Below are positions 1 through 9,550 of a stretch of 64,000 bases of DNA, one piece after another. Position 1 is the first letter of the stretch. Each line of letters begins with the position of its first letter. Position numbers and translations under genes: made by a program. This DNA is from an uncultured Rhodopila sp. Lineage in GTDB: Bacteria; Pseudomonadota; Alphaproteobacteria; Acetobacterales; Acetobacteraceae. Location of the stretch: assembly GCA_903851415.1 (NCBI GenBank), contig CAINOE010000138.1, positions 1-64,000 on the forward strand, written 5' to 3'. The notes under the pieces are model-generated. The model saw only the letters and a program-made list of their open reading frames with translations, ran no database searches and was not told the DNA's origin.

Positions 1-190
1 AATCCTCGTATCACAGCATGATCAACCGTCGCTCAGTGCCCGCCCTCCTCCGTGCAGGCCTGCATCGGACAATTCAACCGGAACGGCAAAATCCGGAGGG
101 GAATTTGCGTCCGAGGCTCTTGAAAACGGACATGACAGCCGATCCATATCAAGCGTTTCGTCTAGTTTATCGATTCTATTGGAGCCAGTG

Positions 191-553
191 ATGAGCGAGA
201 TTGAATACCGGTTCACCATTCGTCCACTGACCCCCGATGAAGGCGGCTACCTGATCGAGTTTCCTGATCTTCCCGGCTGCATGGCGGATGGGGAAACGAT
301 CGAGGAAGCTCTCATTAACGGGCAAGATGCCAAAGCCGACTGGATCGCGGCCATGCAAGAGGCGGGGCGGCCTGTCCCACCTCCCACAGCTCAAGATTCG
401 GAAGCCTATAGCGGCAAGTGGGTGCTGCGAACCCGGAAGTCGCTGCGCCGTGGTCTGGCGGAGCGCGCGCGACAGGAAGGTGTCAGCCTCAACGCCCTGG
501 CGGTGGCCATGCTGGCGCAGTGCCTCGGGCAGCGTATGCCTCGGGACGGCTGA
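191..553 (+). CDS. HicB-family antitoxin, apparently without HicA
   Basis: The 120-residue protein starts with the HicB fold: a strand-rich segment with YLIEFPDLPGCMADGET, then a helix beginning EEAL. It ends in a ribbon-helix-helix-like tail (RTRKSLRRGLAERARQEGVSLNALAVAMLA). HicB proteins neutralise the HicA RNase and repress their own operon. ATG 191 was chosen because GGAG lies 6 bases upstream at 181-184; a TTG at 179 is in frame but has no ribosome site. No HicA-like reading frame (about 60-80 residues) is visible in the 190 bases before it, so it is solitary or its partner lies outside the window. It converges on cbbR and ends one base before the cbbR stop codon. Confidence 0.85.
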   Translation: MSEIEYRFTIRPLTPDEGGYLIEFPDLPGCMADGETIEEALINGQDAKADWIAAMQEAGRPVPPPTAQDSEAYSGKWVLRTRKSLRRGLAERARQEGVSLNALAVAMLAQCLGQRMPRDG

Positions 554-1498
554 TCAATTGGCGCTGGTTTTCGGCAAAAAATCCGCCCCCGACCAGACAA
601 AGTGGTTCCACAGCGCCTGCGCCGCCGGCAGCAGCCGCCGTTCGCTCCGCCGCACCACGAACCATTGCCGCACGATCGGCAGACCCTCCACATCCAGCAC
701 CGCCAGCCGCCCGTCCGCCACCTCCGCCGCAATCGTATGCGCGGACAGCAGCGCAATCCCCATCCCCGCCATCACCGCCTGCTTGATCGTCTCGTTGCTG
801 CCGATCTCCATGCGCGGGCCGAGGGGCAGATCGGCGCGGGAGAACAACCCGAGCAACAGGGCGCGCGTCCCCGATCCCGGTTCACGCAGCAGAAACGCTT
901 CCCGCGCGACCTCGGCGAGCGGAACCCGCTTGCGTTTCACCAGCCAGTGGTCCGCCGCTGCGATCATCACGTGCGGATGGTCGCCGATGACGGCCCGTTC
1001 GATCTGGAAATGCTCCGGCGGGCGGCCCATCACCGCGATATCCAGGTCGAACCGCTCCAACGCGGCGATGATCTCCGAGCGGTTGCCGACGGCAATGCGC
1101 ATCTCGACGTTGGGGTAGGTCCGCTGGAACGCCGCCAGCGCGAACGGCGCGAAATATTTCGCCGTGCTGATGACGCCGACGGCGACGCGCCCGCCATCCA
1201 TGCCCTTCAGCGCCTGGATCGCGGTGGCGCAATCGGACAGCGCGGCCTCCACCCGTTCCAGTGCCGCCAGCACCTCCCGGCCCGCGTCCGTCGGGCGGGC
1301 GCCGGTGGGGGTGCGCTCGAACAGCGGCACGCCGCCGAGCGCATCTTCGAGCAAATTCAACTGCTGGGTGACCGCGGGCGGGGTGACGGACAGGTGTTGC
1401 GCCGCCGCCGAAAGGCTCTTGGTGCTGGTTATCGCGCCCAACGCGCGCAGTTGGCGCAGCGACGTCCTGTGTGGAAAATTTACAAGATTTTCTTTCAT
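554..1498 (-). CDS. cbbR: LysR-type regulator of the Calvin-cycle operon, CbbR
   Basis: A 314-residue LysR-type protein. The N-terminal winged helix-turn-helix covers about residues 8-65 (SLSAAAQHLSVTPPAVTQQLNLLEDALG) and the periplasmic-binding-protein-like effector domain follows from about residue 90. It is divergent from cbbF with a 102-base intergenic region, the standard CbbR-cbb arrangement. Members of this family activate the cbb promoter in response to metabolites such as RuBP, ATP or NADPH. The start is ATG 1498; a TTG 12 bases upstream is less likely. No strong Shine-Dalgarno precedes it. An inverted repeat lies only 6 bases upstream of its start, so it probably represses itself. 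The CbbR name rests on position as much as on sequence. Confidence 0.9.
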   Translation of the reverse strand: MKENLVNFPHRTSLRQLRALGAITSTKSLSAAAQHLSVTPPAVTQQLNLLEDALGGVPLFERTPTGARPTDAGREVLAALERVEAALSDCATAIQALKGMDGGRVAVGVISTAKYFAPFALAAFQRTYPNVEMRIAVGNRSEIIAALERFDLDIAVMGRPPEHFQIERAVIGDHPHVMIAAADHWLVKRKRVPLAEVAREAFLLREPGSGTRALLLGLFSRADLPLGPRMEIGSNETIKQAVMAGMGIALLSAHTIAAEVADGRLAVLDVEGLPIVRQWFVVRRSERRLLPAAQALWNHFVWSGADFLPKTSAN

Positions 1499-1503
1499 TG
1501 ACA

Positions 1504-1531
1504 CCAACAATAAAGGAATTTCTTTTGTTGG
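1504..1531. promoter_or_regulatory. Inverted repeat in the cbbR-cbbF intergenic region, candidate CbbR operator
   Basis: CCAACAA (1504-1510) and TTGTTGG (1525-1531) are perfect 7-base arms around a 14-base spacer. The spacer holds a second near-palindrome, AAAGGAATTTCTTT (1512-1525). The site lies between the divergent starts at 1498 and 1601. Position and symmetry suit a LysR-type operator; protein binding is inferred. Confidence 0.5.
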
Positions 1532-1600
1532 GGAACCCGTCTAGGAAGACCTCCAGAGGCAAGGCGACAGGACAAAGCCTGCCAACAGGGAGACGGAACC

Positions 1601-2635
1601 GTGACAACTTTGCACGAGCATCTTGCCGCATGGTCGGCCGCGGACCCCAAACGGCTCCCTCTGGCTGACACGATCGAAATCATCGCATCGGCTGCGGCCC
1701 ATCTTGCCACCGTTATCGCACAGGGTCCGCTGGCGGGCGATGTCAGCCGCGTGCTGGGCGACAGTGCCGACGACGACGGGCAAAAAGCGCTCGACGCTTA
1801 TGCCAACATCCTGTTCATCGATCGCCTCCGCGCCGCGCCGGTTGCGGCCGTCGTGTCCGAAGAGGAGAACGAGCCGGTTGTGCTGAATCCGGGCGGCATG
1901 CTGGCCGTTGCGCTGGACCCGCTCGATGGATCCAACAACATCGATGTCGACGCGCCATTGGGCACGGTGTTCTCGGTGCTGCCGGCGAAGGCGCCGGGCG
2001 CGCCGCAAAGCAGCCTGTTCCTGGTGCCGGGCAGCCTCCAGCTCGCCGCCGGCTTCGTGCTGTATGGCCCGCATACGTCCCTGGTCCTGACGATGGGCGA
2101 TGGTGTGAACATCTTCACGCTCGACCGCAAGCACGACGTGTTTGTCCTGACGCGGTCTGCGGTGGAGATCCCGCCCGGCCGGCGCGAATACGCGATCAAC
2201 GCGTCGAACGCGCGGCACTGGCCGCTGCCGGTGCGCGCCTTTGTCGAGGAATGCGTCGCCGGCCGCGACGGTCCGCGCGGTGTCGATTACAACACCCGCT
2301 GGCTTGGCGCCGTGGTGGCCGAGGCTTTCCGCATTCTGGTGCATGGCGGCATCTACCTGTATCCTGGCGACGTGCGCCCCGGCTACCGGCGCGGCCGGTT
2401 GCGGCTGCTGTATGAAGCCAGCCCGATCGCGTTCCTGGTCGAACAGGCCGGCGGCACCGCGACCGACGGGTACACCCGCACGCTCGACATCGTGCCGACG
2501 CAGATCCATGAGCAGGCGCCGCTGATCTTCGGATCGAAGGATAAGGTCGAGCGCCTCATCGAGATTTACACGGAAAGCGTTCCTCAGGCCGGACAACGGC
2601 CATTGTTTGCCACGCGCGGCCTGTTCAAGTCCTGA
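1601..2635 (+). CDS. cbbF: Fructose-1,6-bisphosphatase, class I (Calvin cycle)
   Basis: The 344-residue enzyme hydrolyses fructose 1,6-bisphosphate (and often sedoheptulose 1,7-bisphosphate in autotrophs) during RuBP regeneration in the cytoplasm. The metal-binding motif LDPLDGSNNIDVDAPLGTVFSV lies at about residues 105-126. The sugar-phosphate site follows as NTRWLGAVVAEAFRILVHGGIYLYPGD, and GGTATDG near the C-terminus is typical. It starts at GTG 1601, with GGGAGA about 8 bases upstream. It is the first gene of the cbb operon, 18 bases before cbbP, and is presumably transcribed from the CbbR-controlled intergenic promoter. Confidence 0.95.
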   Translation: MTTLHEHLAAWSAADPKRLPLADTIEIIASAAAHLATVIAQGPLAGDVSRVLGDSADDDGQKALDAYANILFIDRLRAAPVAAVVSEEENEPVVLNPGGMLAVALDPLDGSNNIDVDAPLGTVFSVLPAKAPGAPQSSLFLVPGSLQLAAGFVLYGPHTSLVLTMGDGVNIFTLDRKHDVFVLTRSAVEIPPGRREYAINASNARHWPLPVRAFVEECVAGRDGPRGVDYNTRWLGAVVAEAFRILVHGGIYLYPGDVRPGYRRGRLRLLYEASPIAFLVEQAGGTATDGYTRTLDIVPTQIHEQAPLIFGSKDKVERLIEIYTESVPQAGQRPLFATRGLFKS

Positions 2636-2653
2636 CGGGGAAAGTCATAAAAA

Positions 2654-3529
2654 ATGTCAGTCAAACATCCAATAGTCTCGGTGACGGGCTCATCGGGCGC
2701 CGGCACGACAACGGTCAAAACCACGTTCGAGCGCATCTTCGCCCGAGAAAAGATCGATGCCGCCTTCATCGAGGGCGACGCGTTTCACCGGTACGACCGT
2801 GTGGAGATGCGCAAGGCGATGGCCGATGCCGCGGCGGGCGGCAATGATCATTTCAGTCATTTCGGGCCGGAAGCTAATCTGCTGAAGGAACTGGAAGCCG
2901 TCTTCAGCGACTATGGCAAGAATGGCGTCAGCCAGACCCGGCACTACATCCACGACGACAAGGAAGCCGAGAAGTACGGCGCGAAGCCGGGGACTTTTAC
3001 GGCGTGGGAACCGATCAACGCCGGCACCAACATGCTTTTCTATGAAGGACTGCACGGCGCCATCGTCACCGAAGACGTTAATGTAGCGAAACATGCCGAC
3101 CTGAAGATCGGCGTGGTGCCGGTGATCAATCTGGAATGGATCCAGAAGATCCACCGCGACAAGGCCAGCCGGGGCTATTCGACCGAGGCGGTTACGGATA
3201 CCATCCTGCGCCGGATGCCGGACTACGTTCGCTACATCTGCCCGCAATTCACCGAAACCGACGTGAACTTCCAGCGCGTGCCGACGGTGGATACCTCCAA
3301 CCCGTTCATTGCCCGGTCGATCCCGACCGCCGACGAATCGATGGTGGTGATCCGCTTCAAGAGCCCGCGCGGCATCGACTTTTCGTATCTGGTGTCCATG
3401 CTGCACGGCAGCTTCATGTCGCGGGCGAATTCGATCGTCATCCCGGGCAACAAGCTGGATCTGGCGATGCAGCTCATTCTGACGCCGATGATCCTGCAAC
3501 TGTTTGAGCGCGCGAAGCGCGCAAGCTGA
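2654..3529 (+). CDS. cbbP: Phosphoribulokinase
   Basis: The 291-residue enzyme phosphorylates ribulose 5-phosphate to RuBP with ATP, the step that commits carbon to the Calvin cycle. The P-loop GSSGAGTTT lies at about residues 13-21. The length and the run HFGPEANLLKELE match the proteobacterial, octameric, NADH-activated type (class inferred). It lies 18 bases after cbbF and 28 bases before the aldolase, so it is cotranscribed. A purine-rich GGGGAAAG precedes ATG 2654. Confidence 0.96.
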   Translation: MSVKHPIVSVTGSSGAGTTTVKTTFERIFAREKIDAAFIEGDAFHRYDRVEMRKAMADAAAGGNDHFSHFGPEANLLKELEAVFSDYGKNGVSQTRHYIHDDKEAEKYGAKPGTFTAWEPINAGTNMLFYEGLHGAIVTEDVNVAKHADLKIGVVPVINLEWIQKIHRDKASRGYSTEAVTDTILRRMPDYVRYICPQFTETDVNFQRVPTVDTSNPFIARSIPTADESMVVIRFKSPRGIDFSYLVSMLHGSFMSRANSIVIPGNKLDLAMQLILTPMILQLFERAKRAS

Positions 3530-3557
3530 ACCCTCTGTAATCTGAAAGGACAAAACG

Positions 3558-4637
3558 ATGGCATTCATCAGCCTGCGACAATTACTGGACCACGCGGCCG
3601 AATATGATTACGGCGTGCCTGCATTCAATATCAACAACATGGAACAGCTCACCGCCATTATGACGGCGGCGGAAAAGACTGACTCTCCGGTCATCGTCCA
3701 GGCCAGCCGCGGCGCGCGGGCCTATGCCGGGGACATCATCCTGCGCAAGCTGATCGAGGGCGCGGTGGAGACCTGGCCGCATATTCCGGTCGTCATGCAT
3801 CTCGACCACGGCGACAAGCCGGCGACTTGCCTGTCGGCGATCCAGTCCGGCTTCACAAGCGTCATGATGGATGGATCGCTGGAAGCCGACGGCAAGACAC
3901 CGGCGAGCTACGACTACAACGTTGCGACCACCGCCAAGGTGGTGGAATTTTCCCATGCCATCGGCGTCTCGGTCGAGGGCGAACTCGGCTGCCTCGGCTC
4001 GCTTGAGACCGGCCACGGCGAAAAGGAAGACGGCCACGGCGCCGAAGGCGTGCTGTCGCTGGAGCAGTTGCTGACCGATCCGGACCAGGCGCGGGATTTC
4101 GTGCTGCGCACGCACGTCGATGCGCTGGCGGTTGCCATCGGCACCAGCCACGGCGCCTACAAGTTCAACCGCCAGCCGACGGGCGACATCCTGGCGATGA
4201 ACGTGATCAAGGCGATCCATGAGCGTCTGCCGAACACCCATCTGGTGATGCACGGTTCTTCGTCGGTGCCGCAGGAACTTCAGGACATCTTCAACGCTTA
4301 TGGCGGGGCGATCCCGCAGACCTGGGGCGTGCCCGTCTCTGAAATCCAGCTTGGGATCAAGTATGGCGTCCGCAAGATCAACATCGATACCGACTGCCGC
4401 ATTGCCGTGACCGGGCAGTTCCGCAAGATCGCCACCGAAAAGAAGGGCGAATTCGATCCGCGCGCCTTTTTCAAGCCGGCGATCGCGGCGATGTCCGCGT
4501 TGTGCGCGCAGCGCTTCGAAGAATTCGGCACCGCGGGCAAGGCGTCGAAGATCGTGCCGTTGCCGCTGAAGGCGATGGCCGCGCGCTATGCCAAAGGCGA
4601 CCTCGATCCGGTGGCAGCCGGCGCATTGGCTGCCTGA
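3558..4637 (+). CDS. cbbA: Fructose-bisphosphate aldolase, class II
   Basis: The 359-residue enzyme is zinc-dependent. It condenses glyceraldehyde 3-phosphate with DHAP, or erythrose 4-phosphate with DHAP, in RuBP regeneration. The metal site is visible as HLDHGDKP near residue 80, with further conserved runs [11 protein letters not shown] and [20 protein letters not shown] near the C-terminus is typical of the CbbA/Fba branch of class II aldolases. AAAGGA lies 8 bases before ATG 3558. It is the third gene of the cbb operon, 26 bases upstream of cbbL. Confidence 0.95.
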   Translation: MAFISLRQLLDHAAEYDYGVPAFNINNMEQLTAIMTAAEKTDSPVIVQASRGARAYAGDIILRKLIEGAVETWPHIPVVMHLDHGDKPATCLSAIQSGFTSVMMDGSLEADGKTPASYDYNVATTAKVVEFSHAIGVSVEGELGCLGSLETGHGEKEDGHGAEGVLSLEQLLTDPDQARDFVLRTHVDALAVAIGTSHGAYKFNRQPTGDILAMNVIKAIHERLPNTHLVMHGSSSVPQELQDIFNAYGGAIPQTWGVPVSEIQLGIKYGVRKINIDTDCRIAVTGQFRKIATEKKGEFDPRAFFKPAIAAMSALCAQRFEEFGTAGKASKIVPLPLKAMAARYAKGDLDPVAAGALAA

Positions 4638-4642
4638 GTTAA

Positions 4643-6118
<1,476 letters not shown>

Positions 6119-6135
6119 GCAGGAGGGTTGCAAAA

Positions 6136-6555
6136 ATGCGTATCACACAAGGCACGTTCAGCTTCCTGCCCGACCTGACGGACGAGCAGATCGCGACTCA
6201 GATCGCTTACGCCCAGCGTAACGGCTGGGCGGTGAACATCGAGTACACCGACGACCCGCATCCCCGGAATACCTACTGGGAGCTGTGGGGCCAGCCGATG
6301 TTCGACTTCAAGGACCCGGCGGCTGTGCTGTATGAGCTGGCGGAATGCCGCAAGGTGTTCAAGGGCCGTGCCTATATCCGGATCTCGGCGTTCGACAATA
6401 CCTGGGGCTGGGAAAGCGTCCGGTACTCGTTCATTGTCGATCGTCCGGAAGAAGAGCCGGGCTTCGTGCTGGAACGCCAGGAAGTCGATGGCCGTTCGCA
6501 GCGCTACAGCACGCGCGCCTATGCCACCGACAAGCCGGCGGGCTCGCGTTACTAA
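6136..6555 (+). CDS. cbbS: RuBisCO small subunit, red-type
   Basis: The 139-residue small subunit of the L8S8 enzyme begins MRITQGTFSFLPDLTDEQI, the usual red-type start. It has the core NTYWELWGQPMFD and a long C-terminal extension (about residues 108-139), which in red-type enzymes forms the beta hairpin lining the central channel. A strong AGGAGGG site precedes ATG 6136. It is followed by 152 bases containing hairpins, then cbbX. Confidence 0.97.
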   Translation: MRITQGTFSFLPDLTDEQIATQIAYAQRNGWAVNIEYTDDPHPRNTYWELWGQPMFDFKDPAAVLYELAECRKVFKGRAYIRISAFDNTWGWESVRYSFIVDRPEEEPGFVLERQEVDGRSQRYSTRAYATDKPAGSRY

Positions 6556-6571
6556 GTAACTACCTGCACCA

Positions 6572-6652
6572 CGTCATGGCGGGCGAAGGCCCGCCATCCA
6601 CGCCTTGTGCCTGATTCCGGCAGAAGGCGTGGATGCCGACCACCGTCGGCAT
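6572..6652. repeat. Three-hairpin intergenic element between cbbS and cbbX
   Basis: Three stem-loops follow each other: ATGGCGGGC/GCCCGCCAT (6576-6597), CCACGCCTT/AAGGCGTGG (6598-6632) and ATGCCGAC/GTCGGCAT (6633-6652). The first hairpin and the TTCCGGCA in the loop of the second recur after pntB at 16389, so this is a dispersed element. Inside the operon it could stabilise the cbbLS message or reduce transcription into cbbX (inference). Confidence 0.8.
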
Positions 6653-6707
6653 GAGGGGGCGGGGCGACTTGCTATGACATACGTGTCAGTTCTCGGAGAT
6701 TGCCTGC

Positions 6708-7625
6708 ATGGCCGACGACATTGCCACCGCTCCCGTAATCGATCTCGATTCGGCCTTCCAGGAGTCGGGCGTCGGGCCGATCCTGGAACAACTTGAAACC
6801 GAACTGGTCGGCTTGCGGCCGGTCAAGCGGCGCATCCGGGAGATCGCGGCGCTGCTGCTGATCGACAAGCTGCGCAAGGATGTCGGACTGACCTCGCAGC
6901 CGCCGACATTGCATATGTCGTTCACCGGCAATCCCGGCACCGGCAAGACGACCGTGGCCGCGCGGATGGCCGATATCCTGCACCGGCTGGGCTATATCCG
7001 GTCGAACCATCTCGTTTCGGTCACGCGCGATGACCTCGTCGGCCAGTATATCGGCCATACCGCGCCGAAGACCAAGGAGATCCTGAAGAAGGCGATGGGC
7101 GGCGTGCTGTTCATCGACGAGGCGTACTACCTGTACCGCGCCGAGAACGAGCGCGACTACGGCCAGGAAGCGATCGAGATCATGCTGCAGGTGATGGAAA
7201 GCCGCCGCAACGACCTGGTGGTCATCATGGCGGGCTATGCCGACAGGATGAACCAGTTCTTCACCTCGAATCCCGGCTTCCGCTCACGCATCGCGCATCA
7301 CATCGACTTCCCCGACTACAGCGCCGACGAACTGCTGCAGATCGCCGAGCTGATGCTGAAGGAGCAGAACTACCGGTTCAGCCCGGCCGCGCGCGACGCG
7401 TTCTCCAAATACATGACGGCGCGCATGAGCCTGCCGCACTTCTCCAACGCCCGTTCGGTGCGCAATGCGCTGGATCGTGCGCGGTTGCGCCAGGCCGTGC
7501 GGTTGTTCGAAACCCGCGGTCATGCGATCACCAAAGACGATCTGATGACCCTCGAAGCCGACGAAGTTCTGGCAAGCCGCGTTTTCGCCGCGGCAGAGGA
7601 AGCAGCCCAGGGAGCCGACTCATGA
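6708..7625 (+). CDS. cbbX: Red-type RuBisCO activase CbbX (AAA+)
   Basis: The 305-residue AAA+ ATPase removes inhibitory sugar phosphates from red-type RuBisCO by pulling on the large-subunit C-terminus. Walker A is GNPGTGKTT near residue 74 and Walker B is [13 protein letters not shown]. The run [22 protein letters not shown] is characteristic, as are GFRSRI and the sensor-2 region [14 protein letters not shown]. Activation by RuBP is known for the family. It starts at ATG 6708 after a 152-base gap and overlaps rpe by 4 bases (ATGA), so the two are translationally coupled. Confidence 0.96.
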   Translation: MADDIATAPVIDLDSAFQESGVGPILEQLETELVGLRPVKRRIREIAALLLIDKLRKDVGLTSQPPTLHMSFTGNPGTGKTTVAARMADILHRLGYIRSNHLVSVTRDDLVGQYIGHTAPKTKEILKKAMGGVLFIDEAYYLYRAENERDYGQEAIEIMLQVMESRRNDLVVIMAGYADRMNQFFTSNPGFRSRIAHHIDFPDYSADELLQIAELMLKEQNYRFSPAARDAFSKYMTARMSLPHFSNARSVRNALDRARLRQAVRLFETRGHAITKDDLMTLEADEVLASRVFAAAEEAAQGADS

Positions 7626-8266
7626 GCAACATTCTTATCGCCCCGTCCATCCTGTCCGCCGATTTCTCCAAACTGGGGGAGGAAGTGCGCGCCGTGGACG
7701 AGGCCGGGGCGGACTGGATCCATCTGGACGTGATGGACGGGCACTACGTTCCGAACATCACCTTCGGGCCGGAGATCGTCAAGTCGATCCGGCGCTATAC
7801 CGACAAGTGCTTCGATACGCATCTGATGATCAGCCCGGTCGATTCGTATCTGGAAGCGTTTGCCGCGGCCGGGGCAGACCGGATCACCGTGCACGCCGAG
7901 GCGACGACGCATCTGGACCGCACGCTTCAGGCCATCGGCGGGCTCGGCAAGAAGGCCGGCGTCGCGCTGAATCCCGCCACGCCGGAGAGCGTCATCGCGT
8001 ATGTGCTCGATCGCCTGGATCTGGTGCTGGTGATGACGGTGACCCCGGGGTTCGGCGGGCAGAAATTCATCCACTCCCAAATCGACAAGATCCGCCGCAT
8101 CCGCTCCATGATCGGCGATCGTCCGATCACGATCGAAGTGGATGGCGGGGTGACGCCGGAGACGGCGCCGCTGGTGATCGAAGCCGGCGCCACCGCGCTG
8201 GTCGCGGGCTCCGCGGTGTTCGGGCGTCCGCCGTATGATCGGGCTATTGCTGCCATACGCGGGTAG
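7622..8266 (+). CDS. rpe: Ribulose-phosphate 3-epimerase
   Basis: A 214-residue TIM-barrel enzyme interconverting xylulose 5-phosphate and ribulose 5-phosphate, the substrate of CbbP. Typical motifs are [45 protein letters not shown] and [12 protein letters not shown], which include the metal-binding His and Asp residues. ATG 7622 overlaps the cbbX stop. It is the last gene of the cbb operon seen here; transketolase and phosphoglycerate kinase genes are not in the window. Hairpin repeats follow its stop codon and may end the transcript. Confidence 0.95.
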   Translation: MSNILIAPSILSADFSKLGEEVRAVDEAGADWIHLDVMDGHYVPNITFGPEIVKSIRRYTDKCFDTHLMISPVDSYLEAFAAAGADRITVHAEATTHLDRTLQAIGGLGKKAGVALNPATPESVIAYVLDRLDLVLVMTVTPGFGGQKFIHSQIDKIRRIRSMIGDRPITIEVDGGVTPETAPLVIEAGATALVAGSAVFGRPPYDRAIAAIRG

Positions 8267-8275
8267 GTGCAGCGT

Positions 8276-8378
8276 CTTGGCCCGGCCGCTGGTCGTCCAG
8301 GGCCCCGACACTTGTCCGGGCACCTACTCCAGCAGGTGCCGCAATAGGTGGCCCGGACAGCAAGCCGGGCCATGACGT
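8276..8378. repeat. GGCCCGG-type palindromic repeat pair
   Basis: The sequence between rpe and the lipoprotein gene holds two facing palindromes with GGCCCGG cores. The right-hand one (8348-8376) has arms GGCCCGG and GCCGGGCC followed by ATGACG. The same unit recurs at 16577, 28271, 31506, 46513 and 48823. This copy is partly degenerate on its left side. Confidence 0.65.
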
Positions 8379-8402
8379 CAAGGAAGTCGGAGGCGTCGCC
8401 CG

Positions 8403-8954
8403 CTAGTGGTGCCCTCCGCCATGTCCGCCGCCGCCCGCCCGGGCATAGCCGCCGTGGCCCCAACCGCCGTGGCCCCAACCGCCGTGGCCCCAACCGCCGT
8501 GGCCCCAACCGCCGTGTGCCCCCCAGCCTCGATACCGCCAGCCGCCATACGCAAACCCGCCGTAAACCCCGCCGAAATACACCGGATACGGATCGAAGTA
8601 GCCGAACGGATAGGCATAGCCATAGGCGAACCCCGGATAATCGGCGGCATAGCTGGCGGGCGCCGGCGCCACGACATCCCCCCGCGCGGCCCTGCATTGC
8701 AGGAAGCGTGTGTCCTCGCTGGCGATCCAGGCGCTCGCAGGCGCCGGCGTTCCGGACGCAGCAGGCGGTGCCGGAATCCCGTATCCGGTTCCGGCCTTCA
8801 CGTCCTGCTGGCAGGTTTCGCTGTCCTGCTGGAACGCCGCCTGGTCGCGGCCTGTCCCGGGTGACACGATGAACAAAGCCGGCGGCGGCGGCGTTGCGCA
8901 CCCCGCGACAAGGCCGGCAACCGCCACCGGCAGGCATCGACGAACAAGCTTCAT
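8403..8954 (-). CDS. Predicted lipoprotein with a Gly/His/Trp repeat tail
   Basis: A 183-residue protein with a lipoprotein signal: a basic start (MKLVRRCLP), a hydrophobic core and the lipobox LVAGC with Cys at about residue 19. A Cys- and Pro-containing middle follows, then a Tyr/Gly-rich stretch. The tail holds four copies of GGWGH and ends GGGGHGGGHH. It is probably anchored in the outer membrane and could bind metal through its histidines, which is inference. It is monocistronic and opposite to the cbb operon. The function is unknown. Confidence 0.75.
   Translation of the reverse strand: MKLVRRCLPVAVAGLVAGCATPPPPALFIVSPGTGRDQAAFQQDSETCQQDVKAGTGYGIPAPPAASGTPAPASAWIASEDTRFLQCRAARGDVVAPAPASYAADYPGFAYGYAYPFGYFDPYPVYFGGVYGGFAYGGWRYRGWGAHGGWGHGGWGHGGWGHGGWGHGGYARAGGGGHGGGHH
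8450..8516. repeat. 15-bp tandem repeat inside the lipoprotein gene
   Basis: The unit CGCCGTGGCCCCAAC is repeated four times without change (8450-8509), followed by a partial fifth copy. Fifteen bases is five codons, so copy-number change would keep the reading frame and only alter the length of the GGWGH tail. Confidence 0.9.
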
Positions 8955-9072
8955 CTACAGGCAGGTGGTCAGCCCCCGCCCGCCGTCCACTTCACGATCC
9001 CGATGACGTTTGACGCTTTGGACCCGCGCCAACCCGGGTTACGCTGCGTCGCAGTCATTCCAGGAGCACCGC

Positions 9073-9540
9073 ATGGCGGGTCAGATCGAGGCGAAGCTTG
9101 CGGAACTCGGCATCACCCTGCCGCGTCCGATGCAGCCGATAGCGAATTACGTGCCCTATGTCGTCACCGGCAACCTGGTGGCCGTCTCCGGCCAGGTGCC
9201 GGCGATCGACGGCAAGATCGCGATCACCGGCAAGGTCAGTTGGGGCGTTTCGGTCGATCAGGCGAAGGAAGCCGCGCGGCTGTGCTTCATCAACGTCCTC
9301 GTGCACCTGAAATCGGCCTGCTGCGGCGACCTCGACCGCGTCCGGCGCGTCGTGCGGCTAGGCGGCTTCATCGCCGCGCCGTCCGAGTTCACCCAGCATG
9401 CGCTGGTGATGAATGGCGCATCCGACCTGGCGGTCGCGGTGTTCGGCGAGATCGGCCGTCATGCCCGCAGCACCGTCGGCGTGCCGTCCCTGCCCGCCGA
9501 CGCGGCGGTCGAGGTGGAGGGGTTGTTCGAAATCGAATAG
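9073..9540 (+). CDS. RidA/YjgF-family protein
   Basis: A 155-residue protein of the RidA (YjgF/YER057c/UK114) family, in which many members hydrolyse reactive enamine/imine intermediates. The usual order of strands and helices is visible: GNLVAVSGQVPAIDGKIAITGKV, then QAKEAARLCFINVLVHLKSACCGDLDRVRRVVRLGGFIAA. The sub-branch is the longer bacterial type of about 150 residues rather than the 128-residue archetype. ATG 9073 was chosen because CAGGAG lies 6 bases upstream. It is followed 10 bases later by the acyltransferase, suggesting one transcript. Confidence 0.88.
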   Translation: MAGQIEAKLAELGITLPRPMQPIANYVPYVVTGNLVAVSGQVPAIDGKIAITGKVSWGVSVDQAKEAARLCFINVLVHLKSACCGDLDRVRRVVRLGGFIAAPSEFTQHALVMNGASDLAVAVFGEIGRHARSTVGVPSLPADAAVEVEGLFEIE

Positions 9541-9550
9541 GCTGCGGCAG

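Noticed and set aside
8450-8516. Short tandem repeats as a CRISPR array
   Set aside because: The repeats are directly adjacent without spacers, 15 bp long and in frame inside a gene.
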